In this document: piece after piece, positions 15,680-23,652 of the stretch | Layout: each line of letters begins with the position of its first letter | Numbering within the stretch: the stretch's first letter is position 1 | DNA from: DASUAS01 sp963841415 | GTDB lineage: Bacteria; Actinomycetota; Acidimicrobiia; IMCC26256; DASPTH01 | Reading direction: 5' to 3' | Assembly: GCA_963841415.1 (NCBI GenBank) | Contig: CAWJCN010000003.1 | Span: 372,001 to 436,000 of the forward strand | DNA length: 64,000 bases | Made by a program: the position numbers and the translations under genes | The notes under the pieces: generated by a model | Database searches by the model: none | The model's input: only the letters and a program-made list of their open reading frames with translations | What the model was told of the DNA's origin: nothing

Positions 15680-17036
15680 CGTCGACCTGTTGGGCGTCGC
15701 GCGGCGCGTGGCCGGCGACGCCGGGGCGGGCGAACAGGTCGAGGCCTACGTCCTGCGGTCGCGTGACGTCGACGTGAAGGTGTTCGGCGGCGAGGTCGAG
15801 TCGCTCGCGGTCGCCGAGGTCGAGGGTGTTGGTGTGCGCGTCATCGTCGACGCGCGGCAGGGGTACGCGTGGGCGGGCTCACTCGAGGACGACGTCATCG
15901 CCGACACGCTGGCCGAGGCGCGCGACAACGCGGCGTTCGGGTCGCCCGACGAGTCGTACGTGCTCGCGTCACCCGACGATGTCGACGGCGTCGTCGCACC
16001 GGTCCTCGACCTGTGGCGCGACGATGTGCTCGCGACGCCGACCGCCGACAAGGTCGCGCTCGCGTTGCAGCTGGAGGCCGCGGCGCGCGGTGCGGATCCA
16101 CTGGTGCGTGGGGTGGAGTCCGCGTCGTACGGCGACGCGGCGGTCGAGGTCGCAGTCGCGAACTCGACCGGGGTCGAGTCGTCGACCCGTCGCACGACGG
16201 CGTCGTGCTCCGTGTTCGCGATGGCGGGCGAAGGCACGGCGACGCAGACCGGCAGCGGCTTCTCCGCGGGGCGGAGCTTCGCGGAGGTCGACGCCGCGGA
16301 GGCGGCGCGCGACGCGGCCGAGCGCGCGGTGCGGTTGCTCGGTGCCAAGCCGATCCCGTCAGGACGTCTGCCGGTGGTCCTCGACCCGTTGGTGACTCGG
16401 TCGCTGCTCGCGCTGCTCGGGGGCGCGTTGTCGGGCGAGGCGATCGTGAAGGGACGCTCGATGTTCGTCGGTCGCGATGGTGAGGAGGTCGCAGGTCCTG
16501 GCATCACGCTGGTCGACGACCCGACGTTCGCCGACGCGTTCGGTGCCGCCACTCACGACGCCGAGGGCGTACCCACCCGGCGGGTGGAGCTCATCGCCCG
16601 GGGACGGTTCGACGCCGTGCTCCACAACGTCCACAGCGCTCGGCGCGCGGGGACGGGTGCGCGGACGACGGGCTCCGCGATGCGCGGAGGGTTCAAGTCG
16701 CCGCCGGGCGTGGGCGCGCGGGCGCTGCACCTCGTCCCCGGCGAGCACGACGCCGACGCGATCCTCGAGTCGATCGACCACGGGCTCTACGTGCAGTCGG
16801 TGAGCGGCCTCCACTCGGGGACGAACCCGGTGAGCGGCGACTTCTCGGTGGGCGCGGTCGGTCTCGTCGTGCGCGACGGTGTCCTCGCCGAGCCAGTCCG
16901 CGAGGTCACCATCGCGTCGACCCTGCAGCGCATCCTCCACGACATCACCGCCGTCGGCGCCGACCTCACCTGGCTCCCCGGTGGCGCCGCCGGCATGACC
17001 CTCCTCGTCGCTGACATGTCCATCAGCGGCGCCTAA
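15672..17036 (+). CDS. TldE/PmbA-family partner subunit
   Basis: A 454-residue protein from a GTG overlapping the tldD stop. It lacks the HExxxH zinc site, as PmbA/TldE subunits do, and keeps the family layout: EAYVLRSRDVDVKVFGGEVES near the start, GRLPVVLDPLVTRSLLALLGGALSGEA near residue 240 and SGDFSVGAVGLVVRDG near the end. It is the non-catalytic partner of TldD. The coupling and order tldD-tldE are as in many actinobacteria. A hairpin repeat follows 20 nt after the stop. Confidence 0.9.
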   Translation: MTDVDLLGVARRVAGDAGAGEQVEAYVLRSRDVDVKVFGGEVESLAVAEVEGVGVRVIVDARQGYAWAGSLEDDVIADTLAEARDNAAFGSPDESYVLASPDDVDGVVAPVLDLWRDDVLATPTADKVALALQLEAAARGADPLVRGVESASYGDAAVEVAVANSTGVESSTRRTTASCSVFAMAGEGTATQTGSGFSAGRSFAEVDAAEAARDAAERAVRLLGAKPIPSGRLPVVLDPLVTRSLLALLGGALSGEAIVKGRSMFVGRDGEEVAGPGITLVDDPTFADAFGAATHDAEGVPTRRVELIARGRFDAVLHNVHSARRAGTGARTTGSAMRGGFKSPPGVGARALHLVPGEHDADAILESIDHGLYVQSVSGLHSGTNPVSGDFSVGAVGLVVRDGVLAEPVREVTIASTLQRILHDITAVGADLTWLPGGAAGMTLLVADMSISGA

Positions 17037-17055
17037 CCCCTTCCCCCGCACCATT

Positions 17056-17096
17056 TGGCGTGGTTGGTGTGCGATAGCAGCACAGAAACCACGCCA
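17056..17096. repeat. Left hairpin repeat flanking the AbiEi/DUF559 gene
   Basis: Arms TGGCGTGGTT (17056-17065) and AACCACGCCA (17087-17096) pair perfectly, with an inner TGTGC/GCACA stem (17068-17072 with 17080-17084). The word at 17056-17072 recurs with one change at 18061-18077, just past the other end of the gene. It sits between the tldE stop and the next gene start and could end tldE transcription. Confidence 0.6.
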
Positions 17097-17140
17097 GAAG
17101 CCGCGCGTGATGTCCAAGTCGATCTGTCGTCTCGTTCGGC

Positions 17141-18082
17141 ATGAGCGAGACGACCGATGGGCTCATCGCCGCAATGGCCGAGCAGCAGCACGGCATCTTC
17201 ACGTCCGCGCATGCCAGTGCAATCGGGTTCACACGCGACGAGCGAGCGAAGCGGGTCGCTGCCGGGCGCTGGGTTGCGCTGCATCCGGGCGTGTACCGGA
17301 TGGCAGGTGCTCCGGTGTCGTGGCACGGCTCGGTGATGGCAGCCTGCTGGGCTGTACGCGGGCTCACCGCGGCGTCACATCGCTCGGGGGCCGAGGTCTG
17401 GGATCTTCCCGGTCGCACGCGTGCTTTCATCGAGGTGACGACCCACCGATACCGCCGCGCGTTCGTGGGCGATCTCGTCGTGCACGAAACCGAGTTGCTC
17501 CGTCCGGAGGATGTCACGACGCGGGACGGGATCCCGGTGACGACCGTCGAGCAGACGCTCTTGGGACTGGCAGCCGTTGTGTCACCTTCGATCGTCGAGA
17601 TGGCGATCGATCGCGCGTTGCACCGTGAGCTCACGTCTTTTGCACAGCTGGAGGTGTTCCTCGACGCCAAGGGTGCACGCGGTCGCAACGGCATCGGTGT
17701 GCTGCGGAACCTGCTCGAGCGGTACGACCCGCTGGCCGGCGTTCCCGAGAGCGTGATGGAGACGAAGATGAAGCAGCTCCTCCGTCGACATGGTCTGCCG
17801 ACACCTCAGTTCCAGTACGTCATCCGCCACGAGGGAGCGTTCGTCGCGCGCGTTGACGCCGCCTACCCGGAGCTGCGCATCGCGATCGAGTACGACAGCT
17901 ATGAGCACCACACCGGCAAAGACGCCATCGTGCGGGACAACGCCCGTCGCAACCGGTTCAAGAACATTTCGTGGGAGCTGGTCACGTTCACCGCGGTCGA
18001 CTTCCAGCAGGACGGTGGTGACGCGCTGAAGGCCTTGCGCGCGGCGCGATCCTCGGCATCTGGCGTGGCTGGTGTGCCGTAA
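17141..18082 (+). CDS. AbiEi-antitoxin-like N-domain fused to DUF559 (Vsr-like) nuclease domain
   Basis: A 313-residue two-domain protein. Residues 5-60 match the winged-helix start of AbiEi-type antitoxins (GIFTSAHASAIGFTRDERAKR, then GRWVALHPGVYRM). The middle (TTRDGIPVTTVEQTLLGLA) is typical of the same family. The last 100 residues resemble DUF559, a PD-(D/E)xK fold related to the Vsr mismatch endonuclease: RVDAAYPELRIAIEYDS, YEHH, RDNARRNRF and a final SWELVTFTAVDF. No AbiEii toxin partner is adjacent. The stop codon TAA is the loop of a perfect 19-bp hairpin. Function is unproven; nuclease activity is inferred from the fold. Confidence 0.8.
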   Translation: MSETTDGLIAAMAEQQHGIFTSAHASAIGFTRDERAKRVAAGRWVALHPGVYRMAGAPVSWHGSVMAACWAVRGLTAASHRSGAEVWDLPGRTRAFIEVTTHRYRRAFVGDLVVHETELLRPEDVTTRDGIPVTTVEQTLLGLAAVVSPSIVEMAIDRALHRELTSFAQLEVFLDAKGARGRNGIGVLRNLLERYDPLAGVPESVMETKMKQLLRRHGLPTPQFQYVIRHEGAFVARVDAAYPELRIAIEYDSYEHHTGKDAIVRDNARRNRFKNISWELVTFTAVDFQQDGGDALKALRAARSSASGVAGVP

Positions 18083-18104
18083 CGGCACACCAGCCACGCC
18101 AAAA
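18061..18104. repeat. Perfect 19-bp hairpin with the stop codon in its loop
   Basis: The arms 18061-18079 and 18083-18101 are exact complements; the only unpaired bases are TAA (18080-18082), the stop codon of the DUF559 gene, and AAAA follows the right arm. The left arm matches the left hairpin repeat (17056-17072) in 16 of 17 bases. It lies between convergent genes, so it may terminate transcription, but the missing downstream T-run argues against an ordinary intrinsic terminator. Confidence 0.75.
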
Positions 18105-18111
18105 CATGGGG

Positions 18112-18945
18112 TCAGCGGATGCCGGTGGCGAAGATGATGATGACGGCGACGCCGAGTACGAGCCGGTAGATCACGAACGGCAGGAACGAGTGGGTGCGCA
18201 CGTAGCGCAGCAGGAACCAGATGGCGGCGAAGCCGCTCACCGTCGACGCCACGATCCCCCAGAAGAACGCGCCGCCGAACCCGGCCGGGATGCCGCCGTC
18301 GCGGAACATCTCTGCGCCCTTGTAGAGCGCGGCGCCCCCCGTGATCGGGATGCTCATCAGGAACGAGAGCTTCGCCGCCGACGTCCGGTCGAAGCGCAGC
18401 CACCGGCCCATCGAGATCGTCGCGCCCGAGCGTGACACGCCGGGCGCGAGGGCGAGCGCCTGCGCCACGCCCATGAGCACCGCGTCGCGCCCGTGGAAGT
18501 CCTCGGTCGGCCGCACGCCGGCCAGACCGTCGGCCCACTGCAGCACCAGCGCGAACAGGATCAAGTTGATCCCGATGAGGATGGGATCGCCGAGGTTGTC
18601 CTCGATCACGCTCGTGAACAGCGCACCGATCACCGCACCCGGGATCGCGGTGATGAGCAGCAGCCACGCGAGCCGCTCGTCGACCGTGGTGATCGACCGG
18701 GCGCGCAGCGAGTGCCACGCGGCGACGATGTACGACCACACCTCGTGCCGGAAGTACGCGAGCACCGCGATGAGCGTCCCGACGTGCAGCGCGACGTCGA
18801 ACGTCTTGTTGAGCGAGTCGTTCGACGTGAGCTCGGTCCAACCGAACAACTCGGGAACGATGATGAGGTGCCCGCTCGACGAGATCGGGAGGAACTCCGA
18901 CAGCCCCTGGACGATCCCGAGGATGATCGCGTGCAGTATGGGCAA
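18112..18945 (-). CDS. uppP: Undecaprenyl-diphosphatase
   Basis: A 277-residue membrane enzyme (BacA/UppP family) that dephosphorylates undecaprenyl diphosphate so the lipid carrier can be reused in cell-wall synthesis; it also confers bacitracin tolerance. Both active-site motifs are present: GLSEFLPISSSGHL near the N-terminus and PGVSRSGATIS near residue 175, among about eight helices. The best start is a TTG at 18945 (LPILHAIILG), 11 nt downstream of the preceding SAF gene's stop. No clear ribosome site is seen, so it may depend on coupling to that gene. Confidence 0.92.
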   Translation of the reverse strand: MPILHAIILGIVQGLSEFLPISSSGHLIIVPELFGWTELTSNDSLNKTFDVALHVGTLIAVLAYFRHEVWSYIVAAWHSLRARSITTVDERLAWLLLITAIPGAVIGALFTSVIEDNLGDPILIGINLILFALVLQWADGLAGVRPTEDFHGRDAVLMGVAQALALAPGVSRSGATISMGRWLRFDRTSAAKLSFLMSIPITGGAALYKGAEMFRDGGIPAGFGGAFFWGIVASTVSGFAAIWFLLRYVRTHSFLPFVIYRLVLGVAVIIIFATGIR

Positions 18946-18956
18946 GGCCGCTGATG

Positions 18957-19626
18957 CTAGGGGTGCGCGGCGTCCTCGGGCGGTACGAGGGCGATGGTGA
19001 CCACGGCGTTGGCCTGCGCGTCGGCGAGCGCGGTCGCCTGGTCGGGATCGACGAGCAGCGTCACGCCCGCGGTACCGGTGCGCCCGGCGCCGCCGTCCCC
19101 GCGCCGGTCGGTGCTCACGACGGTCACCCCCGCGGCCACCACCACGGTCGTGCCGTCGGTCGCCACGGCGGCCGTCGACGACGGGTCGTAGCTCGCGAGC
19201 ACGTCGACCGCGGCTCCCGGACGCGGTACCAGCGCGTCGGTGACGACGATCCGCATTGCCCGCATCCCCCGGGGCACGACACCATCGAGACCGGTTCGGT
19301 GCAGGGGCGCGACGTTGCGGCGCACGACGTACGCGCCGTCGAGCACGGGCCGTGCGACCACCCGCCCGACCAGCGCGCTCCGACCGGTCGAGCGCGCCGC
19401 CGGGCAACTGGGAGCGGTGCACCGAGCGCGTGGCCAGGTCGGTCGTTCGCAGCACCGTTCCGACCGCGAGATCACGTCGTGCGACGACCGCGTCGACTTC
19501 GGGCCCGAGATCGGCCGCTCGGCGGTGCAGCGCGGCGAGGTCGCCGGCGACGACCGCGGCGGTCACCACCGCGACCACGGCGGCCGCACCCCAGAGCGCG
19601 ATGGCGCGGGGAGAACGTCGGGGCAT
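18957..19626 (-). pseudogene. SAF-domain (CpaB/RcpC-like) protein, interrupted by one +1 frameshift
   Basis: Translation from ATG 19626 (GGAAGG 7 nt upstream) gives a basic start, one membrane helix (IALWGAAAVVAVVTAAVVAGD) and the SAF-domain opening (VVARRDLAVGTVLRTTDLA) up to LDRS near 19380. The protein then continues in another frame as SALVGRVVARPVLDGAYVV, ending at 18957. Removing one base from the CC at 19380-19381 restores one frame of about 222 residues. SAF-domain proteins of this size anchor or chaperone pilus (Flp) or envelope parts; no other pilus gene is near. The single shift may be a sequence error rather than decay. Confidence 0.7.
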
Positions 19627-19719
19627 GTCGGGTCCTTCCCGGTGCGTCACCCGGGCGGACGCGCGCCGGGGACGGGATCAGGGGGAAGAACGGGGAGAAC
19701 GCGGAAGCTGCCGCGGAGA

Positions 19720-20100
19720 CTAGGACGATTTGGCGCTCGACGTCGACGACTCCGGCTTCTTGTTCGGCGACGACTTCGAACCGTCGGACTTGGAGTCGGA
19801 CTTCGAGCTCTCCGACTTGGAGCCCGAGCTCTCGGACTTGGAGCCCGAGCTCTCGGACGTCTCCGACTTCTCCGACGAGACGGACTCGGGCTTGGCCGTG
19901 CTGCCGTTGGAGCGCTTGGACCCGTTGCGGCTGTCGTTCTTGTAGAACCCCGAGCCCTTCAGCACGATCCCGACCGGCTGGAACACCTTGGCAACCTTGC
20001 CGCCGCAGCCGGGGTGCTTCTTGAGCGGATCATCCGAGAACGACTGGTAGAGCTCGAACTCGTCACCGCACTTCTCACACTCGTAGACGTAGGTGGGCAT
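19720..20100 (-). CDS. FmdB-family zinc-ribbon protein with Ser/Lys/Glu-rich tail
   Basis: A 126-residue protein. Residues 1-60 are the FmdB zinc ribbon: MPTYVYECEKCGDEFELYQSF with the first CxxC pair, then HPGCGGKVAKVFQPVGIV, which keeps only one Cys (PGCGG) of the second pair. From about residue 60 the sequence turns into a low-complexity, charged tail with repeated SGSKSESS units, encoded by a near-exact 21-bp tandem repeat near 19808-19850. FmdB proteins were first noted beside amidase/formamidase genes; their role is unknown. A CIRCE-like operator lies 33 nt upstream, so heat-shock control by HrcA is likely. Confidence 0.82.
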   Translation of the reverse strand: MPTYVYECEKCGDEFELYQSFSDDPLKKHPGCGGKVAKVFQPVGIVLKGSGFYKNDSRNGSKRSNGSTAKPESVSSEKSETSESSGSKSESSGSKSESSKSDSKSDGSKSSPNKKPESSTSSAKSS

Positions 20101-20132
20101 TCTCGACCTCTCGGGGTGCCGACGGGCACGAG

Positions 20133-20159
20133 TTAGCACTCGATCGCCGCGACTGCTAA
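20133..20159. promoter_or_regulatory. CIRCE element (HrcA operator) upstream of the FmdB gene
   Basis: TTAGCACTC, nine bases, then GACTGCTAA: this matches the CIRCE consensus TTAGCACTC-N9-GAGTGCTAA at 17 of 18 arm bases. The palindrome extends outward to GAGTTAGCA and TGCTAACTC. It is 33 nt before the FmdB start on the minus strand and 99 nt before plsY on the plus strand, so the first is the likelier target. HrcA represses groES/groEL and similar genes through CIRCE. Confidence 0.85.
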
Positions 20160-20257
20160 CTCTACCGCACCCACCGGCTCTTCCTCCACGGTCCCGGCCA
20201 CCACCGGGGCGCACCGGAGTGCGAGGCAACCCCCGTTGGCACTTGAATGGACGAGCG

Positions 20258-20899
20258 ATGAACACCGGCGTCGAGGTGGCACTCCTGGTGCCCGTGGCCT
20301 ACCTGCTCGGTACGTTCCCGAGCGCTTCCCTCGTGGCGCGCCGCCGGGGCGTCGACGTCACGGCCGAGGGGTCCGGCAACCCCGGCGCGTCCAACACATT
20401 TCGGCTGCTCGGCTGGAAGGCCGGCGCCCTCGTCTTCGCCTTGGACGTGCTCAAGGGCGTGCTCGCAGCCCTGGCCGGCCTCGCGGTCGACGGCCACCGT
20501 GGGGCCTACATCCTCGGTGTCGCCGCCATCCTCGGCCACGTCCTCCCGGTGACCCGGAAGTTCAAGGGGGGGCGTGGCGTCGCCACGGGTGCCGGCGTCA
20601 TGTTGGTGATCTTCCCGTTGCTGACACTGGCGATGATCGCGCTGTGGATCGTCCTCGCGCGCGTGACGCACAAGGCGTCGGTCGCATCGATCACCGTCGC
20701 GATCGCCTTCCCGATCGCGGTCGCACTCGCCGGACACGAGGCGGGCGACATCATCGTCATCTCGGTCATGGCACTGCTCGTCGTCGCGCGGCACCTGTCG
20801 AACCTGCGCCGACTCGTGAAGGGCGAAGAGCTCGGACTCGATCCCGCAACGGAGCGCGACGATCCTCCGGATCTCGGCGACGAGCGCGCGGCGAGCTGA
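20258..20899 (+). CDS. plsY: Acyl-phosphate:glycerol-3-phosphate acyltransferase
   Basis: A 213-residue membrane enzyme that acylates glycerol-3-phosphate from acyl phosphate, the first step of phospholipid synthesis. The three cytoplasmic PlsY motifs are visible: YLLGTFPSASLVARRRGVDV with GSGNPGASNTFRLLGWK, the FKGGRGVATGAGVML block, and the late RHLSNLRRLVKGEE. About five to six helices alternate with these loops. The Asp/Glu-rich tail after residue 195 is variable. It starts 18 nt before galU and is likely co-transcribed with galU and moeA. Confidence 0.93.
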   Translation: MNTGVEVALLVPVAYLLGTFPSASLVARRRGVDVTAEGSGNPGASNTFRLLGWKAGALVFALDVLKGVLAALAGLAVDGHRGAYILGVAAILGHVLPVTRKFKGGRGVATGAGVMLVIFPLLTLAMIALWIVLARVTHKASVASITVAIAFPIAVALAGHEAGDIIVISVMALLVVARHLSNLRRLVKGEELGLDPATERDDPPDLGDERAAS

Positions 20900-20916
20900 C
20901 GGGTAGTTTCGAACCC

Positions 20917-21798
20917 GTGAGCAGCGGACTGAAGAAGGCAGTCATCCCCGCGGCCGGACTCGGCACGCGCTTCCTCCCCGCGACGAAGAGCCAACCCAAG
21001 GAGATGTTGCCCGTCGTCGACAAGCCGTCGATCCAGTACGTCGTGGAGGAGGCGGTCGCAGCCGGCCTCACCGACATCCTCATCATCACCGGCCGCGGCA
21101 AGCGCGCCATCGAGGATCATTTCGACCGCAACTTCGAGTTGGAGTACTCGCTGGAGCAGTCGGCCAAGCACGACCTGCTCGCCGAGGTGCAAGACATCAA
21201 CGAGCTCGCCGACATCCACTACATCCGCCAGCGCGATCCGCTCGGGCTCGGCCACGCGGTGAGCGTCGCGCGCGAGCACGTGGGCGACGAGCCGTTCGCG
21301 GTGATCCTCGGCGACGACATCATGGTCGACGACGGCGAACTGCTCCGTGCGATGATCGACGTACACGAGCGCGAGCACGCATCGTGTCTCGCGTTGCTCG
21401 AGGTGAAGCCAGAGGAGATCTCGGCCTACGGCTGCGCCGAGAGCGACGACCTCGGCGACGGTCTGCGCCGTGTGCGCGACGTGGTGGAGAAGCCCGCGCC
21501 GCAGGACGCGAAGTCGAACCTCGCGGTGATCGGTCGGTACGTGTTCACGCCCGGCATCTTCAACGCCCTCGACCGCATCACGCCCGGCGTCGGGGGTGAG
21601 CTGCAGCTCACCGACGCCATCGAGTTGCTGCTCGGCACCGAGCCCGTGTTCGGCCGGGTGTTCGCGCACGGGCGCTACGACATCGGCCAGAAGCTCGACT
21701 TCCTCCGCGCCAACATCGAGATCGCGCTCGACCGGCCCGACCTCGGTCCCGAGCTCGCCGACTACCTGCGCGCGCTCGTGCGCGACCGCTTGTCGTGA
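20917..21798 (+). CDS. galU: UTP-glucose-1-phosphate uridylyltransferase
   Basis: A 293-residue enzyme with a GTG start that makes UDP-glucose from UTP and glucose-1-phosphate. The nucleotide-binding start KKAVIPAAGLGTRFLPATKS and PKEMLPVVDKPSIQYVVEEA are diagnostic, as are GLGHAVSVAREHVGDEPFAV with LGDD and the GVGGELQLTDAI segment. The length is normal. It follows plsY by 17 nt, and its stop overlaps the moeA GTG (GTGA at 21795-21798), so translation is coupled. Confidence 0.95.
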   Translation: MSSGLKKAVIPAAGLGTRFLPATKSQPKEMLPVVDKPSIQYVVEEAVAAGLTDILIITGRGKRAIEDHFDRNFELEYSLEQSAKHDLLAEVQDINELADIHYIRQRDPLGLGHAVSVAREHVGDEPFAVILGDDIMVDDGELLRAMIDVHEREHASCLALLEVKPEEISAYGCAESDDLGDGLRRVRDVVEKPAPQDAKSNLAVIGRYVFTPGIFNALDRITPGVGGELQLTDAIELLLGTEPVFGRVFAHGRYDIGQKLDFLRANIEIALDRPDLGPELADYLRALVRDRLS

Positions 21799-23024
21799 TC
21801 CCGCTCGCGGACGTCCAACGAGCGATCTTCGGTGCCGTCACGCGCGTCGACCCCGTCGAGATCGAGCTGCGCGACGCGCGCCGGCTGGTGCTGGCCGAGC
21901 AGGTCAGCGCACCCGAAGCGGTACCTCCGTTCCCGAACACCGCGATGGACGGCTACGCGGTTCGGGCGGCCGACACGACGAGCGCCACCGAAGGCGCGCC
22001 GGTGCGGCTCCAAGTTGTCGGCGAGCTGGCTGCCGGACACGCGCCGACCGTCGCGGTGGGCGGCGGCGAAGCCATCCGCATCATGACCGGCGCGCCCATG
22101 CCCGACGGCGCCGACGCCATCGTGATGGTGGAACGCACCGAGCGTGACGGTGACCAGGGCGTGTTCGTCGCGCTCGCGGTCGAGCCCGGTCGGCACGTGC
22201 GCCGCGCCGGCGGCGATCTCGAAGCCGGCGATGTCGTGTTCGAGCCGGGCACCGTGCTCACCCCTGCGCGCATCGGTGTGCTGGCGACCGTCGGCGCGCG
22301 CCGAGTGCGCGCGTACCCGCGGGTGCGCGTGGGTGTGCTGTCAACAGGAGACGAGCTCGTCGAATCAGGCCCGCTCGCACCCGGCAAGATCCGCGACTCC
22401 AACCGACCGATGTTGCTCGCACAGCTCTCCGACGCCGGCGCCGAGCCGATCGACCTCGGCTCCGCCCACGACGACGCCGACGTGATGACGCGCACCCTCG
22501 CCGATGCGGTCGCGCAGTGCGATGCCGTGATCACCAGTGGGGGAGTCTCGGTGGGCGACTTCGACTACGTCAGCGACGCGCTCGAACGGATCGCGCGCGA
22601 CGACTCGAGCGGTGGTTCACGCGTCGACTGGTACCAGGTGGCGATCAAGCCCGCGAAGCCGTTGTGCGTCGGCATGGTGCGGGGCACGCCGGTGCTCGGA
22701 CTCCCCGGCAACCCGGTGTCGTCGTTCGTCAGCTTCGAGCTGTTCGCCCGGCCCGCGCTCCGCATGATGATGGGCCACGACCAGCCGTTCCGTCCCGAGG
22801 TGACGGCCATCGCGTCAGGTCCGATGCGCCGGCGGGTCGACGGCAAGCTGCACCTCGACCGCGTCGTCGTCGACGTGGTCGACGGCGCCTACGTGGCGAC
22901 CGGGGTCCGCTCCCAGGAGAGCAACGCGCTGGCCGCCAGCGCGGCCGCCAACGGGTTCGCGCTGCTCCCCGACGGTGAGGGCGTCGACGCCGGTGACCCC
23001 GTCACCGTCATGCTCCTGGACTGA
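21795..23024 (+). CDS. moeA: Molybdopterin molybdenumtransferase MoeA
   Basis: A 409-residue enzyme that inserts molybdate into adenylylated molybdopterin in the last step of Mo-cofactor synthesis. The MoeA domains run in order: domain I/II with VPPFPNTAMDGYAVRAAD and GEAIRIMTGAPMPDGADAIV, the MogA-like domain with VGVLSTGDELV, ITSGGVSVGDFDY and PGNPVSSFV, and domain IV at the C-terminus. It overlaps galU by four bases. With moaA and moaC just downstream past a short gene, the window holds a Mo-cofactor locus split by that gene. Confidence 0.94.
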   Translation: MIPLADVQRAIFGAVTRVDPVEIELRDARRLVLAEQVSAPEAVPPFPNTAMDGYAVRAADTTSATEGAPVRLQVVGELAAGHAPTVAVGGGEAIRIMTGAPMPDGADAIVMVERTERDGDQGVFVALAVEPGRHVRRAGGDLEAGDVVFEPGTVLTPARIGVLATVGARRVRAYPRVRVGVLSTGDELVESGPLAPGKIRDSNRPMLLAQLSDAGAEPIDLGSAHDDADVMTRTLADAVAQCDAVITSGGVSVGDFDYVSDALERIARDDSSGGSRVDWYQVAIKPAKPLCVGMVRGTPVLGLPGNPVSSFVSFELFARPALRMMMGHDQPFRPEVTAIASGPMRRRVDGKLHLDRVVVDVVDGAYVATGVRSQESNALAASAAANGFALLPDGEGVDAGDPVTVMLLD

Positions 23025-23051
23025 CACGGCCCGGAAATGGGAGAGAAGACG

Positions 23052-23075
23052 GCGCCCGGGGTTGCCCCCGGGCGC
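23052..23075. terminator. Hairpin after moeA
   Basis: The 10-bp perfect stem GCGCCCGGGG / CCCCGGGCGC has a 4-nt loop and lies between the stops of moeA and the convergent lipoprotein gene. It is the likely end of the plsY-galU-moeA transcript and could serve both directions; no T-run follows. Confidence 0.65.
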
Positions 23076-23145
23076 TCGTCTCCCAGCCCGCCCCGAGACG
23101 AGCCGTGCCGCCCCCACGTGCGCACGGCTCGCCGGACCGGACGGT

Positions 23146-23418
23146 TCAGCCCGTCTTCACGGTGCAGCCCCCGGGGACGTCGGGCTGGTCCCCCGCAGGC
23201 ACCTTCGCCACGAACAGGGCCGACATCTGGACGTCGCCCTGCGTGACGGTGCCGCTGGAGCACTCCACGACTGCCGTGCCTGACGGTGCTTCGTCGATCG
23301 AGGCCGTGGTGGCCGGAAAGCCGCAGCTCGAGAGTCCGAGTGCCGCTGCGCCGAGCGCCACGGAACCGACCAGGAGTCGCCAACGCCGACCACGGATCTT
23401 GCTGTCACGGTTCGCCAT
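23146..23418 (-). CDS. Small putative lipoprotein
   Basis: A 90-residue protein starting at ATG 23418, with a basic n-region (MANRDSKIRGRRWR), a hydrophobic core (LLVGSVALGAAALG) and a lipobox LSSC. The mature part is about 60 residues, carries two more Cys (VVECSSG and GGCTVKTG) that could pair, and has no recognised domain. A TTG nine codons upstream would only lengthen the n-region. It is divergent from moaA and convergent with moeA. Function unknown. Confidence 0.65.
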   Translation of the reverse strand: MANRDSKIRGRRWRLLVGSVALGAAALGLSSCGFPATTASIDEAPSGTAVVECSSGTVTQGDVQMSALFVAKVPAGDQPDVPGGCTVKTG

Positions 23419-23479
23419 CTCGGTTTCCGTTCCGGGAACAAGCAACCGGCCCTTTCCCGAGCCGGTGGCTTCGGGATTG

Positions 23480-23640
23480 GGGCCGGTTTCGCTCTGGCTC
23501 CCCGCAGGCTCAAAGCGACCAATTGGCGCCTGCGGATCGATGCCTCCCCGTGATGGTGGCTGTGTTGCTCAGATCCCTGGTGCTTGCTGTCTCCTCGGTG
23601 GGTTCCCAGCCCGGCTACAAGCAGTGGCCATAAAACCACA
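23480..23640 (+). ncRNA. Structured moaA leader, candidate molybdenum-cofactor riboswitch
   Basis: The leader before moaA holds several complementary blocks: TTGGGGCCGG, CGCCTGCGG near GCAGGC, then GCCTCC paired with GGTGGC around the loop of GTGAT, and downstream ATCCCTGG with TCTCCT. Moco RNA motifs occur upstream of moaA in many bacteria, and the GCCTCC...GGTGGC and ATCCCTGG pieces are, as far as I can recall, like that motif. I have not run a covariance search. The boundary positions are approximate, and the minus-strand lipoprotein could also use part of this DNA. Confidence 0.4.
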
Positions 23641-23652
23641 GAAAGTGAGATA

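Noticed and set aside
18061..18104. Calling the 19-bp hairpin a classical intrinsic terminator
   Set aside because: There is no T-run after the stem in either direction; A-run on the plus strand only.
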